DNA of 64,000 bases, taken from the NCBI GenBank assembly GCA_033239525.1, contig BSYO01000009.1:19427299-19491298 (forward strand), written 5' to 3'. Below, piece by piece: positions 23,284 to 35,893 of this stretch (position 1 is the first letter of the stretch; each line of letters begins with the position of its first letter). This DNA comes from Nepenthes gracilis (taxonomy: Eukaryota > Streptophyta > Magnoliopsida > Caryophyllales > Nepenthaceae). The notes under the pieces were generated by a model. It saw only the letters and a program-made list of their open reading frames with translations, was not told where the DNA came from and did not search any database. Position numbers and translations under genes: made by a program.

Positions 23284-26200
23284 CTGCGACTGAAAAAAAA
23301 GAAAAAAAAAAAAAGAAGATCAGTTAATATAAGATTAAAAAGACAGGTGCCAAAGAAATAATAAGAAAATTATAATCCGAGAATATAGCATGAATAATTA
23401 GCTGCTTTTGATCTTTGTTACAAAAAAATTATTTTGACCATTTATTTCACTCTAAGGTACCAGTGTCAGATAGGTTGACGCCCAGAGATCAATATGAGAT
23501 GCTTCAAATCAATGGAAGAACAAGAGAAATGAAAAATGGTGGGTACACTTTGGGGAGCTGTTAGAGTCCTCTCATATTTCAAATTAGTGAGTATTTCATT
23601 TTGATAATTTTGGCAGCTAGAATTATGAGATGGGCCCACAACATTTTAATGTATTATCACAATTCTAATCGTATAAATTAGAAGTATGAAATTCTCATTG
23701 TTGGAAGTCGATTCATACAATATAGATTTTGTTTAGAATATGGAACTGACGTCGCAGTAATAACTAGCCTATACTTCCACATAGAAGCTTCGTGGATCAC
23801 AAGCAAAGCATCTCGATTTTACCAATTTAGCAACTCATTGGAATTTTCTAAGAAAATGCGCCTAATCATAAAGTCAAAAATGAAAGAGGCTGATTCTCGC
23901 CGTGTGCTGAGTACATGAACAATCTTGGACATGGTTCTTATTGGGGATTCACAAGCGTGTAGCAACTCAGCACAAAATCTATAAATATCCACCATCCATT
24001 CAATATAGAAAGGGCACATAGATACACAATAATTACATGCAATAATTAGAAACAATATCTCCTCACTGTATTTCCACCAAGTCTACCAAGGTTCACAAGT
24101 TCATAAATCAAGGAAATACATAACCTAACTGGAAGTACATCTCAGAACCGAAAACTAATCCGTATAGAAGAGACATTGACCGCTGCACAAGAGCTTCGTG
24201 TATTTTGCACACATGCATTGCTGAGAGACAGCAGCGTTCAAGGATCATTCAGCTGCACTATATTCTACAGCTACCACCAACACTGGCAAGATTAACATTC
24301 TACAAGCTATAGAATCTTCAGAAGAAAAAAAATTATATATCGCAGCAGGGGCATGCATACGTGGCTACCACCCAATCCCAATGTCAGTAGCCAGAGAACC
24401 TTTTTTCCAGGACGCGGAGGGGGCTTTCTTTCTTAAGAAACAATAATATGGTGTGACAATATTTTTAGGCTGCTCTTTGTCACAGGACGACATTACATCA
24501 CCAATCTTGATACCTGCCTAACACATTCTGTGTGATGTAAACAAGTTGGCCTTTTTCCTGATATTCTCGCACCTACGTATGTAGAAACACAAGTTTTTGA
24601 GGAAACAAGCTTCACTATAAGACAATATGGTGTGACAACTCTTTTTAAGCCGTTCTTTGTCATGGGACAACATTTTCCCAATGTTACTGGTGCAATATTT
24701 ACCTAGCATACCGTGTGTGATGCAAACAAATCAGCTTTCCCCAGATATTCTCACCCAAGATGTAGAAATACAAGACTTCTAGAGGAAACACAGTGCACTA
24801 AATAAAATAAGTACAAAAAGTATAGAATATGGGGAGGAAAACTGTCTTGAGATCGAGGTGGGATACCAATGGAGACCACTTTGTGTGACAAATGTGAAGC
24901 CTTTTTGGCCATGTTTTTCAGGAGTGTAGGGAAAAAAAATACTTTCTCTGTTTATAAACCTACCGGTAGATCAATTAGATACCTAAGGTAGACCAGCCCA
25001 GTAGATCCGAGCACCTAACAAAATAACAGTCACGTCTCATATGGGGACCAACAGGGATATAACACTATAAGTGGTGGCTCAACTCTGCAACACTAGGCCC
25101 CAATAGTCAAAAGATAAAAATCTTTGTGAGATTCTGGACCATTAATAAACATTATAGCAAATATGATTAAAACATATATAGCTTCCATGTGAATAAGAAG
25201 CTGTGCAGAAGCTACAAAAATGAGAGTTGTCAAAGAGCCAAATTGGAAAAACTGGGTGCTATCATGTAACTTTATATCAGTTAAGCTCACGAGTTGGAGA
25301 TAAGTGAACTTGAAGTGCTAACATCTGTCATAGGAAAAACCACTGCCTTTCATCCCCCTCCAACTGATTCTACCATAAACACCGGCTACGTTCGAGGAAG
25401 CTAGGTCCCATGGTTGTTCAAGAGAATTAGGCTCTCCTGGTAAAAACTTTCTTTTCTTTTTTAGTGTTTTAAGAATGACAAGCCCAAAGAGGTGTTGTCC
25501 AACAAGAAGGTTAGATACAGGCACATGGTCGGGATAGCAATGAGGATGGATCCCATTCCCATTGTGAATTCCTTTGCACTACAAAAGACCGTGCAACCAA
25601 AGACCGGTGAAGCCTTGGACAAAGCTACTATACACGCCCTAGTAAAATGCAACTCCCTCTAAATTGATTACAGAAAAGCTTGATTCTAATTGGAAGATGG
25701 ATAAGGAGGACAGCATAGGCAGACAGGGAATTCATATTCCACAGCAAAGCAAGCAAAATATAAGACTAAGGGAGGCAACAAGAAAAACAAGGAGGCAAGC
25801 AAAATACCCTAGTGGGATTTGGTATTGAGTTAGTTGTAGTGTAAAGTTTCTTGTCTTGACCTAGTTTTTCCAATGTGTGTTGGGTTGATTTGGGATATGT
25901 TCACACCAATCTTTTTGTTTTCTCTTTTTCATATTCAGTGGCTAAAAAACAGTGACACTCTCTTGGGCTAAAGTGTTGGTATCCAACACACCTCTAAGTC
26001 TTTCTAAATTTTTAAAACTTCCAACACACTTGAAACACATTTTGAACACATTCAGGGCACTAATCATTTGGATTTTTCGCTTATATTTAGTATATTTTGA
26101 TAATTATAAAGTATAGAGTGGTGAAGTTAAAATTTAGATGTTAATTGGTTGTATTAACTAAGATATTTCAGTGAATTCCTAAATGTCAATATACTATTAT

Positions 26201-29200
26201 AGCTTCAAATAGACAGTTTAGCAATGAAGATAACTAAAAATAACCAGTTCCAATAATTTATTGCCACTTTCAGCAGAATCTCAGTCACATTACCTAGCCT
26301 ACTTTTGCCACAAGAACAGAAAAAGAGATAAATAATCGCAAATGTTGCTGTTAAAAATGCATACTCACTCGGTCCAACAGCTGGCTGGAGCCAGATCAAA
26401 AGAACGATTGGCAGCAGATCTGCTAGGACTCCCATACACTATCTTCTCGTTAGAGGTGTCATCAGTAGGTTGTGTTGTGGGGAAATGGTTCTCTCCACGT
26501 GATGGAGGAGGGAAAAGAGTCTTCTGCATCCATGGATGATCATGATCATTTGAACCAGGGACAGATAAAGAAAAGGCACCATCATTTTGACAGTTTCCGA
26601 GAAAAATCTTCTGAGGAGAATAAGTTCCATAGGCAACTGGGTCATCATTTGTAAACAGTGATGCCATAGTTCTCTGAGATGAAGAATGCATAATATTTTC
26701 GTTGCTTGATCTGCTATTGTCCAAAGGAAAAATCCAGCTGTTACAACCTTCACCTAAACCTAGAAGATCCAGGCCAAGAGAAGTGTTCCACATCTGCCAA
26801 GTTCTCGTCTCACAAGCTGGAAAAGGATGCATATCTTGGACCTTATGGCTGCCACAAAGGCCATTAGAATTGTTTTGCCTTTCACCAGCAACTCTCAACC
26901 GCGAGATTGGAGACTCAATTGGAGATTGCCTGCCTGTTTCCAAAGAAGCCGATACATTCATTAGACGATCAGTTTTATCTAGTCCTTCCAGTATAAAGCC
27001 GGTCCCCTGGTCCGACTGAAAATTATCAAGTGATTCTGAAACAGGCCCAAGTAATGATACAGGATCAGGTACATAACAAGGGTCCTCAAATAGCTCTGGC
27101 TCTTTGGGGAGTAGATCCTGAGATGTGTCTCCAACACGAAGAAACATCTGATCCTTTGCAGATGGAAGACCTGATATATTATTTATCGATCCATCTGAAA
27201 AGGTGGGTAAGTCAAATGGTGATGGAAACCCAAAACTAATAGGATTATCATATGTAGTCACAGATGGCAATTGGGACGATAATAGAGAGTTATGGACTTC
27301 TGCTTGAGATTTCACAATGGGTCTGCTTATCACATTTGCATTTGAGGGCGCAGGAACAGCAGAAGATAGAGTAAATAGTTGTTGCCAGGATTTGGAGGCT
27401 GTTTTATGTTGGAGATCTGAACGAACCTGTTGCCAAAACAGGTTAACATTGTCACATTAGTTATGCTTCATATTTATATCAAACCAGTGAATCATTTTTA
27501 GAAACCAAACCACATAAAATAAACTCAAAGTTTTTTTATAAAATCAGTAAAAAGGGTGCTCGTATGCAATGTAAGTGCAGTTACTTTTTTCACTAAAATC
27601 ACGGCCAGATCAGAAAGTACACATGTAACTCACAAGGCAGCCAATCATCATCCCTTCCACTCACAAAAATAAAGCAAACAGAAATTCATTTACTTTTATT
27701 TGCATTTACTTTTGTTTTATTCATCTTCTCCTCCGTTTGTTTGGGGGTTGAGGGATATGGATCAGGGGAAGAAGTGCAAGCAGAAAAGGGAAATGATTAC
27801 ATCCCATGCTGACAGCTGAAACATTGTAATTACAAACTGATGAATGACTAGCAGAATGCACAACAGCAGCACAATTGGAGGCTCAGATGATGATGACAGA
27901 AAAAAGCATATCCTCTCAATAAGAATTGACATGTAGAAAGAAGAAATCAACAATGAAGAACAAAAATACCCAACAATTAAAGTCAAATTCAGGAAACTTA
28001 CAGGACAGTTAATGTTCTTGTCATCTCCATTTGGAGCCACTTTTGGAGATACAGAATCAGGCGGACAAAGCTCTCTTCTGTTGGCAGAAACTTGAGAATG
28101 GCATATAAAACCATTAAACTTGCTGTCTTTTGAAATAGGTGGATTAGTGTGACCCACCTTGCTAAAGAAACTATGACTAGTGAAAGCTCTAGAAGAAGAT
28201 AATAAAGTACCCTTCATTCGATCAAAGTATCTAGTACCAACATTTCCTTGGCTATTGTTTGTAGAACTACTCATTACTCCCTGTCCTGCTTCAACTCTCA
28301 GGCCCCCAACAATATCCGGTTCCATTCTTTGAGATTCCCGTTTATCAGTCTCACCATTCTTATCAAAACCCTGCCCTCTTTCAGTTTCCTTTCCCACTTT
28401 CTTTTCCAACTCTTCCACATCAGAATTGCTTTTACTAGATCCCTTGTCTTTTTCCTTCCTCCTGTCATGACGCTTCTCAGCGTACTTTTTATCTTTCTCC
28501 CTCAAAAAAGACAGCCCTCGGGCACGATTTTCAGCCTCAACCTTCTCATCCCTCAATCTCCGGCATTCCTCAACCAACCTTGCAACCTCCTCTCTTTGCT
28601 TTCTCTCTTCTTCCTCCAGAAGCTCTTTTTCTAACCTAGCCTGCCTCTTCTCTTCAGCTTTTCTACGGGCCTTCTCCCCTCTACTTTCATGGAATGTCAT
28701 GCCATTCTCACCACTCTTAGCCAACACCGCCTTGTGTTCTAGTTCTGCAAAATCATCTTCTCTGGATAAACTAACCACATAAAGCTTTCTCCAAAGCCAC
28801 CTGAGGCTCCTTAAAAAAGGCATCAACCACTTGCAAAGAAGAAGATAAGCTTGCGGGTAAGGTTTCTCATCCAAACATTGCTCACCCCTAAAAGAAAAAT
28901 CAACATTCTTCCTCATATAGGTAGAATTTCCTGTAAAAGTTCCACCAACTATCCAATTCTCTTGCTCTAACCACTCAGGGCAATTTGACCCATTATCAGA
29001 AGAGACCTTCCCATTCAGCATCTTCCCACACTTACCAAACAAGTCCCTGATGATCCCCGAGTTTGATATCCCCAATCCGGGAGGTATAGGCAAGTCCAAA
29101 ACTGGCCTCTTAGATATATGCCCACAATACGAACACATAAACTTCCCTCCACTAGGGTTCTGATCTCGATATGGAGTCAGGCAGTTGCGACACTTCCGAG

Positions 29201-29492
29201 TTGCAGTCTTCCTAAGCTTCTGCAGCTCCACAGCCTCAAACCGCTTCCTCTCCCGAAAAAGAGCATTCCTACGAGCCCTCCAATCAGATAAATGGGGCAC
29301 CAAAACTTCGTACCAGAAAAGGGTGAGCAACAGCACAAACACACAAGCCAACCTAGGGGAAGTAATTTCGAACCTAAACGTGGGTGGCAACAACTGCGAC
29401 AAAGCCCACAGCCCTATAAGCGGAAGGACTAACCAGGGTAACATGGTAGCAACCCGACGTGAATACTTCTGAATCACGCAGAGTAAACACAT
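23223..29492 (-). CDS. Membrane/zinc-ribbon/coiled-coil protein, annotated in plants as stress-response NST1-like
   Basis: Three exons: 29492-28002, 27426-26369 and a probable short exon 23283-23223, about 869 codons. Residues 16-35 and 47-66 form two predicted TM helices. Cys101, Cys104, Cys120 and Cys123 form a C4 zinc ribbon. A tryptophan-rich hydrophobic segment lies at 213-240 and a strongly charged coiled coil at about 270-350; the rest is Ser/Asn-rich and probably disordered. The layout suggests an endomembrane protein with a cytosolic coiled coil. I recognise it as a conserved plant family of unknown biochemical function; the NST1-like label comes from coiled-coil similarity and should not be taken as function. 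The start is the first Met of a conserved-looking N-terminus. The last exon shows a likely frame change (see findings). Confidence 0.75.
24443..24812 (-). repeat. 185-bp tandem duplication in intron 2
   Basis: Two copies, about 24443-24630 and 24631-24812, share CAATATGGTGTGACAA, GCTCTTTGTCA-GGGACAACATT, GTGTGATG-AAACAA, CCAGATATTCTC and GATGTAGAAA-ACAAG. Divergence is moderate, roughly one base in five. No coding potential is seen. It lies in the 3.1-kb intron between exons 2 and 3 of the membrane-protein gene. Confidence 0.65.
26369..27426 (-). CDS. Exon 2 of the membrane/zinc-ribbon gene
   Basis: The acceptor TTTTGGCAACAG precedes GTTCGTTCAGATC in phase 0. The 352-codon Ser/Pro/Asn-rich frame then runs without a stop to ACCGA before GTGAGTATGC, a strong donor, ending in phase 2. 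Reading through the donor would give a stop at once (GAG TGA), which supports splicing. The segment includes SPQKIFLGN and YGSPSRSA motifs that I associate with the same plant family. Confidence 0.85.
28002..29492 (-). CDS. Exon 1 of the membrane/zinc-ribbon gene
   Basis: 497 codons from ATG at 29492, containing both TM helices, the zinc ribbon and the coiled coil. The reading frame stays open past the exon to 27762, but GTAAGT right after CCT (donor at 28001-28000) is a perfect 5' splice site. The sequence after it reads like intron (hydrophobic, low-complexity). The exon ends in phase 0. Confidence 0.9.
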
Positions 29493-29870
29493 TATCTTCT
29501 AACCCGCGCCTATCTTTCCCGTACCGAATCGAGCAACACAAACACAAAAAATCAACAATCTCAAGTCCTCCAATCGAGATAGAAAATCTATCCAGGAATT
29601 TCTCCTCCCTCCAATATTCACAACCTTAACCCAGAGCTTTATCAACGACTACCGAAAGACAGTTTCACCGTACCATTCCAAGAAAGCAAAATAATCTCCA
29701 ACGACATCAGAGTAATCACCAGGCATTTTGCAGTCAACGTCAACTGCACGATCTAGGGTTTCGGAAAGAACCGAATAGAGTGCCGTTTAAGCTTCGATTT
29801 TCTCTAAAGAGTGAATCAAATGCCGAGATGATTAAGGAAACTTACGAATTCCGAATTATAAATGATTGAA
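29493..29870 (-). promoter_or_regulatory. 5' leader and probable core promoter of the membrane/zinc-ribbon gene
   Basis: About 340 bp upstream of the ATG are balanced in composition, unlike the AT-rich DNA beyond 30.06 kb. On the minus strand there is a TATA-like CATTTATAATTC near 29860 and an AAACCCTAG telo-box at about 29755-29763, common in leaders of housekeeping and translation-linked plant genes. A GTAAGT at 29845 could start a leader intron, but its position beside the TATA-like site makes that doubtful. Confidence 0.4.
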
Positions 29871-30059
29871 TTGATTCGTGGTTCTCAAACAGGAGGATGA
29901 ATTCCAACTGGCTGATGAATCGTCTCGGTGCCTCGTTCTCCTCGGTCATCCGTTCTCTTCTTACAATAATGAATTTAGAGAGAGAGAGATGGATTATTAT
30001 CTAAATACATGTTTTAGATTTGGCTGTATATTTTGGTCCAATCTGTTATTTCTAGTTAT

Positions 30060-33000
30060 CTAAATTAATCCGAAATTGGCAACTTTAAGGATGCTGCCGC
30101 ATATTTTGGTCCAATCAATATATTGATTTTTATTGATATTAATTATCATTACCTTATAATTTATGTTTCTTAATTACAATTTAATGTCTATATTTAGCAT
30201 TAGACTAGGAAAAGAGGACCCATTAAAAGGATAAAATATGCTTATTTATATATAGATTCATCACTTAAATAGGCATACTAATTACATGTACTGATTAGCT
30301 TTAATTTGAGAAAATATAACTGTCTGGTTCAATAAATTTAATTATATGCCCAAAATAAAATTGGGGATTTTTAATTATTAAATATTATTATATTTTAATT
30401 TTTTATAATATTAGCATTTATTAAATAATAAACTTAATATAAATTTTTAAATAAAAATTATTATTTTATATTTAAATTTTAACAACTATATATATATTTT
30501 TTAAATTTTACAATTGAAATGAGAAAAATAGAGTCTTACTCATTATTAAAAAAATTAAAATTAGAAGAATTAAGATATTATATTTAATGATTAAATGTTT
30601 ATCTTTTGTCTATGTGTATGTGACTGTTCTTTAACTATATAATTTAAAAATTATAATTTTGAAGATAATATATTGTGATATAAATAATTTTATTTTTTTC
30701 ATTTATTAGAATTAACCGTGTTGGTATGATAAAACATATTTAATAACTAAAAAACTTACCTAATATTTACATAATAAAAACTAATTGTTGAAAAATAAGT
30801 ATTTTTGGGGCCTAAAAGGTAGAAAATTTGTAAATTTATTTGATATTTATTTATAATGATAAAGTATTATGCACTATCCTAAAAAATTATCGCAAATAAC
30901 ATCATATATATCTGATAATTTGTAAAAATATTTAAAGGTTATAATTATTTTGTTATATATTATTTTAAAAGTTATTTATTTTATTAGTCTAATTTTTTAT
31001 AAATTATAATATTTATACAATTAAGGGATTAATGAGACTTAGTTAATAATTTTTTAGAATTAAATTACAATTTTTAATTTTAAAATAAAAATTTTTTAAA
31101 TTTTAAATAAGTCTGAATTTAATTATAACTTTTTTAAAAAAAAAGCAAATAATAACAAAATTATCTTATAAATAACCTCTTTGAATTTAATACAATATAT
31201 TTCCTCAATTATCATACACTGAAATTATTATTCTACTTTGAAGAAGATATCAAGCTATAACAATAAAAGTATTGTTAATGAAATTCTAACAATAATAACA
31301 AAATATTTGTTTAGAAGGCAAAAAACACATTTAAATTTTTTAAAAATTGAAATTTAAAATAAAAAAAATGATGAATTAAACCATAATTTATCTTTCTATT
31401 TACTTTTTTATCTGGATCTCATATTTTTGTAAGTATAAAAAATTAAAAAAAATTATATAAATACACATACCATATATTATTAAAATTTTTAATTTAACTT
31501 CTTCATATGATAATTTAGTCGACATCGAAAATTCTTTCCACACGAATGGAAAAGGTTAGGCAGCCTACCAATACAATCTACTTCACACTTTATTGTGACT
31601 TAACAGGTCAATTTTCGACCTAAAAATGACAAGAAAGAGGAACACGTTTAATGAGAAACGTTCAGCCCACAACAGATTGGGCCAACACGATCCAAAATAT
31701 CAGATAAGGGACCGTAGATTTAGGATAAATACGTGGGCCGTTCCATTAGGCCCAGATGTAAATGGGCTAATATGAGCTGGGCTGACAATAAGAAGACCTC
31801 CCCCTTGTGTAGAGAAACTTATTGTGGCTGTTACCACGAACTAAACTATATACAACAATGAAATATCATATTACTTGATAAAAATGACAGTTAATTTTTA
31901 ATAAATATAATTTAATTAAAATTTTAAGAATAATATATATATGATAGTTGGTAACTTTAAAAGTAACATATTAGAAATTAGAAATTAAATTATGCAATAG
32001 CCATTTTTCTTATTAGTTTTCCATTTTTACCCTTTTGCCTCTATCATTATGAGAGTTACTGAAATTTTATGAAGAAGTTCGTTGAAAGTTTTTTAGAGGG
32101 TTTAATATTTTAATCAGAAAATTGGGAAGTTAAGAAATTTAAAATTTTGGTAACTGAAAGGCCAAAAAATTTCCTTGCATTATTGAGAAAAATCATCTCA
32201 TTTATTTCCATAATCATGATGGCTAATTTCAATATTTATGAGGTAGGAAAGTAATTAATTTTTTAATTATATAAATATTATTTTATTTAAAATTGAGCAA
32301 ATTAAAAAATAGCTCCTAATAAATTATAATAAAATTAAATAAAATTATAACATTTGATCATTTTAACAAATTACTAATCATGTTTTAGACAATTCTTACA
32401 CTTATAACTTTGGTATTAAGTAAAAAACATAATTAACATTAAAAAAATAAAATTTTATTTTAATTTGAAAATTTTGGGGTGGGTTTGCTTGAGATGGAGT
32501 TTTTTTTTTAATTTTTTTGATGGACCGAAAAGAAATTTAATATGAAAAATTCAAATCCACAAAATGTTGTTTGAAAAGTGGAGTATATGCTCATGAAACC
32601 ACCCCCAAATTTCCATCAATATTCTCTATCTACGGCATAGGCGCTTCATTACAATTTATAATTATCGGGCTCATAATTCTCTTTCGACTACTTTAACTGA
32701 TTAAATTATTAAAAAAATAAAAGTCTAAAAAATTTTAAAAATTAATTTAAATGTTTTTTTTGATACCTAAGTTAGTAAGTATTTGCCATAATTGGATAAA
32801 ATATAAGGCAAAACCTTCGATGTAAAGCCATTATGAATGCTTGTGTATCCTATTGAAATGCTTAGCTTTACAATGGGGAAAAGTGTATAGAATTATTTGG
32901 ACTTTCCATAGTTTATCTAAGTATTGGAGGTTCACATGGGTACGTGGGCAATGGCTTATTCCTTCTTATTGGCCATCATGGACAGAGGTGCTAAAATATA

Positions 33001-33990
33001 AAATAATTGTCCTTATCTATTACCTTGGTTGTGTCGACTATAGCATGGCACGGTCCATAATAAATGGCACACTGAAAAAAAATATAAAGTTTAAATAAAT
33101 AAATTTAAGTAAATATTAAAGTTATTAAAAATAATATATTTACTAATATTATATTTAACTATATTATTTTTTAAAAAAAATTAAAATATTAAAAAATCTC
33201 TAATGATAACCTATTTCTTCATAATTATAGACCTTCGTATAAATTTATATGAGACATATATCTATTTGAAGAATTCTATACCAACATAATGATGGCCAAC
33301 AGTATAGAAGAAATAAATGTTCATGTTTGTCAAAATCTATATACAATGCATAACTTATATGTATTACAATCGATATTAGAACAATTCACTCTAACAGAAA
33401 AAGCAAGCAGCAATGGTAGCAAAGATGGCTGTTAGGATTTGCTTTTCTTGGTACAAACTTAATTGTGGGTAATAAAAAATATAACACTGACTGAACTTTT
33501 TCGCTGCTTATAATATATATTAACTTTATATGAATAGATCAAAATTTAAGATTTTAAATTGGTGGAAGCTCACAAGTACATATTTTTAATATTCATATCA
33601 ATGACACGAAAGTTTTTAACTCGACCAGAAAGTATAATATTATCAGAGTCTATTTTCAACATTATAGGTTGAGTAATTGACAAAATAACAAGGATGATAT
33701 CAAAAATTATAGAAATGTGTATCATGTTCAATAATTGGTTAGAATAAAAAATTAAATAAGAAATTCAATCATTTTAAATTTTAATGAAGAAAATAACTCT
33801 AAAAGCAATAATAGTAAAAATATAAGTGAAATTTAAAATTGAGTGAGTTATTATTGGAAGTATTTTTTTCTACTTTTATAAATTATAATATTAAAATATT
33901 TCACAAAATAAATATAATATAATATAATTTTATTATATATATATATTTTTTTAATTTTCAATATTAGGGCCCGTAGGCATGCCCGGCTGA
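30060..33990. other. AT-rich intergenic region
   Basis: No credible gene. A GC-richer stretch at 31550-31830 (several GGCC-containing words such as GGGCCAACACGA and ACGTGGGCCG) looks like promoter or TE debris but has no gene attached. An 85-codon frame at 32841-33098 is Trp-rich and unlike known proteins, so it is not called. Long A/T runs dominate the remainder. Confidence 0.5.
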
Positions 33991-33998
33991 ATACAAGC

Positions 33999-34122
33999 GA
34001 GTCACGTATTCAGTTGAATCAGGACATATTTGCCCTATATTGTGCCAAACACTGCCAAGGGAGTCACGTATCCTGTTGGATTAGGACATATTAGCCCTAT
34101 ATTGTGCCAAACATTGTCATGT
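33999..34122 (+). repeat. 62-bp tandem duplication
   Basis: Two adjacent units start GAGTCACGTAT at 33999 and 34061. They share GACATATT-GCCCTATATTG and TGCCAAACA-TG. The units differ at only a few positions, so the duplication is fairly recent. It stands in otherwise AT-rich DNA and shows no coding potential. Confidence 0.8.
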
Positions 34123-35888
34123 CCCTAATCCTAAATCAAATTTATTAATTTTTTAATATTTTATTATTTTAAAATAGATTTTTATTTTTAAGATTCAAAT
34201 ATTTAATCATTTATTCAGTCAATTAAAGTTTATAAATTAAATATCGGGACATGAACTCATAAATTGATTACCATTAAACAAGCTAAATAATATAAAAATT
34301 AAATCATGAGATCTAAAGGCCACACCAAAAAGTTGTTTCAAATATTAACAATTATTTGACATCAAATTATAAGTAAAAAAAAATATCTTATTTAATATCA
34401 AAATATCAAAATCTTAAATTCAACTAAAATACGATTTTAAATTATTACAATTTTATTAACATCATCACTGGCCTAACTCCACACAATCCGAAATATACAA
34501 TAATATTAAAACAAATCAAATATAAATTTGAATACAAATTATAACTAAGTAAAATTTTTAAGCCACTTCATTCAACCTGAAAGTAATTCAAGCCCACTAA
34601 CTAAGAAGATTAATAAAATCAAAATTATAGTGAATCAATTGTCTAATAAAGCAGATGAAATTTTATATGTAAATATATATATTAACAAAATATGTTAAAA
34701 TTATACTATGATAGAAAATTTATCATTATCATAATTTTATTCTCATATAATTCATGCCAAAGTTGTACACTAGTAATCAAATTATGTTCAAATCTATACA
34801 ATAATATAAATTATATTAAAAGTGTATCAATAAATAAAATATGCTGAAATCCTTTTAACATATGTAATGACCAAGGAACGGTGATAATCTCGTTAATAAA
34901 TGATGAATATCAAAATTCAGGTTATGATTACTTTCACATATCAAATGGTTATACATTACTATTTAAAATTCATACATTAGCCATCTAAACATAACCCAAT
35001 AGGCGAAATTAAATGTCAATTTTTTGACCCGCGTATGATAAGTTTGACATTTAATTTTATTAATAATATACTATGATATATTATAATATATTTTATTAAT
35101 TTTTTATAATAATTCATATATAATTAAGTTAAAAACTTTATTCAAATACGAATACTTTATTAATTTTTCACATGCATAAGAAAATTACTTTTGTCATCAA
35201 AATTTACATAGAATCTTCTTTATATTTCTTCAAATATGTGACATACAGAAATGGTAATGTAGAAATTAAAGACGTGCAGCAGTTTAGATGTATGATTTAT
35301 AAAATAGAAACTATTTTGTAACAAATGTAAGAAACTAGTATAGTTTAAATAATTTTTTCAATTATAAATATGTAGAGATAATTATATAGTAACTCCAAAC
35401 ATACAAAAATATATAATTAAAATTTGAATGTAAGAATATTTATATAGAATTTAAAGGTATGTAGTGATATTTTATAGAAATTTAATACTTAAATATAATT
35501 CGTATGAATTTAAGATGTATATTTCTTAAAAGTTTATGAAATGAGAATAGATTCACATTCATGTAAGGCATAATCACTTTAAGTATAAAAGAATGTATGT
35601 ATAAATATTTAAAATAAAAAATATTCAAAAAAATAAAAAATTAACAGTAATAAATGAATAATGAATTTAAATACACTTATTTTTACTTGATTTTATCTAA
35701 AAATCTATTAATTTTTTTTTAAAATTTTCATACTCCTTTCTCTCTCTTTTCTTCTTCTCTTTTTTCATTCTCTCAAAAATCAGTATAGAATAATCCAGAA
35801 TTGGCCAATGAGTCTATTTATAGAAAATTGGCGCTCAAACACACATCAGGTATTAATGCACAAATTATATCACGCACGAGTGCTTCTC
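34123..35888. other. AT-rich intergenic region
   Basis: No gene, clear transposon end or structured repeat recognised; composition is strongly AT-rich up to the solo LTR that begins at 35894. Confidence 0.5.
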
Positions 35889-35893
35889 AGATG

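Noticed and set aside
27762..28001. Continuation of exon 1 frame of the membrane-protein gene as coding
   Set aside because: A perfect GTAAGT donor and an in-phase acceptor at 27428 explain the data better; the extension reads like intron.
32841..33098. 85-codon Trp-rich frame
   Set aside because: No recognisable motif or neighbouring exon structure; could not be supported.
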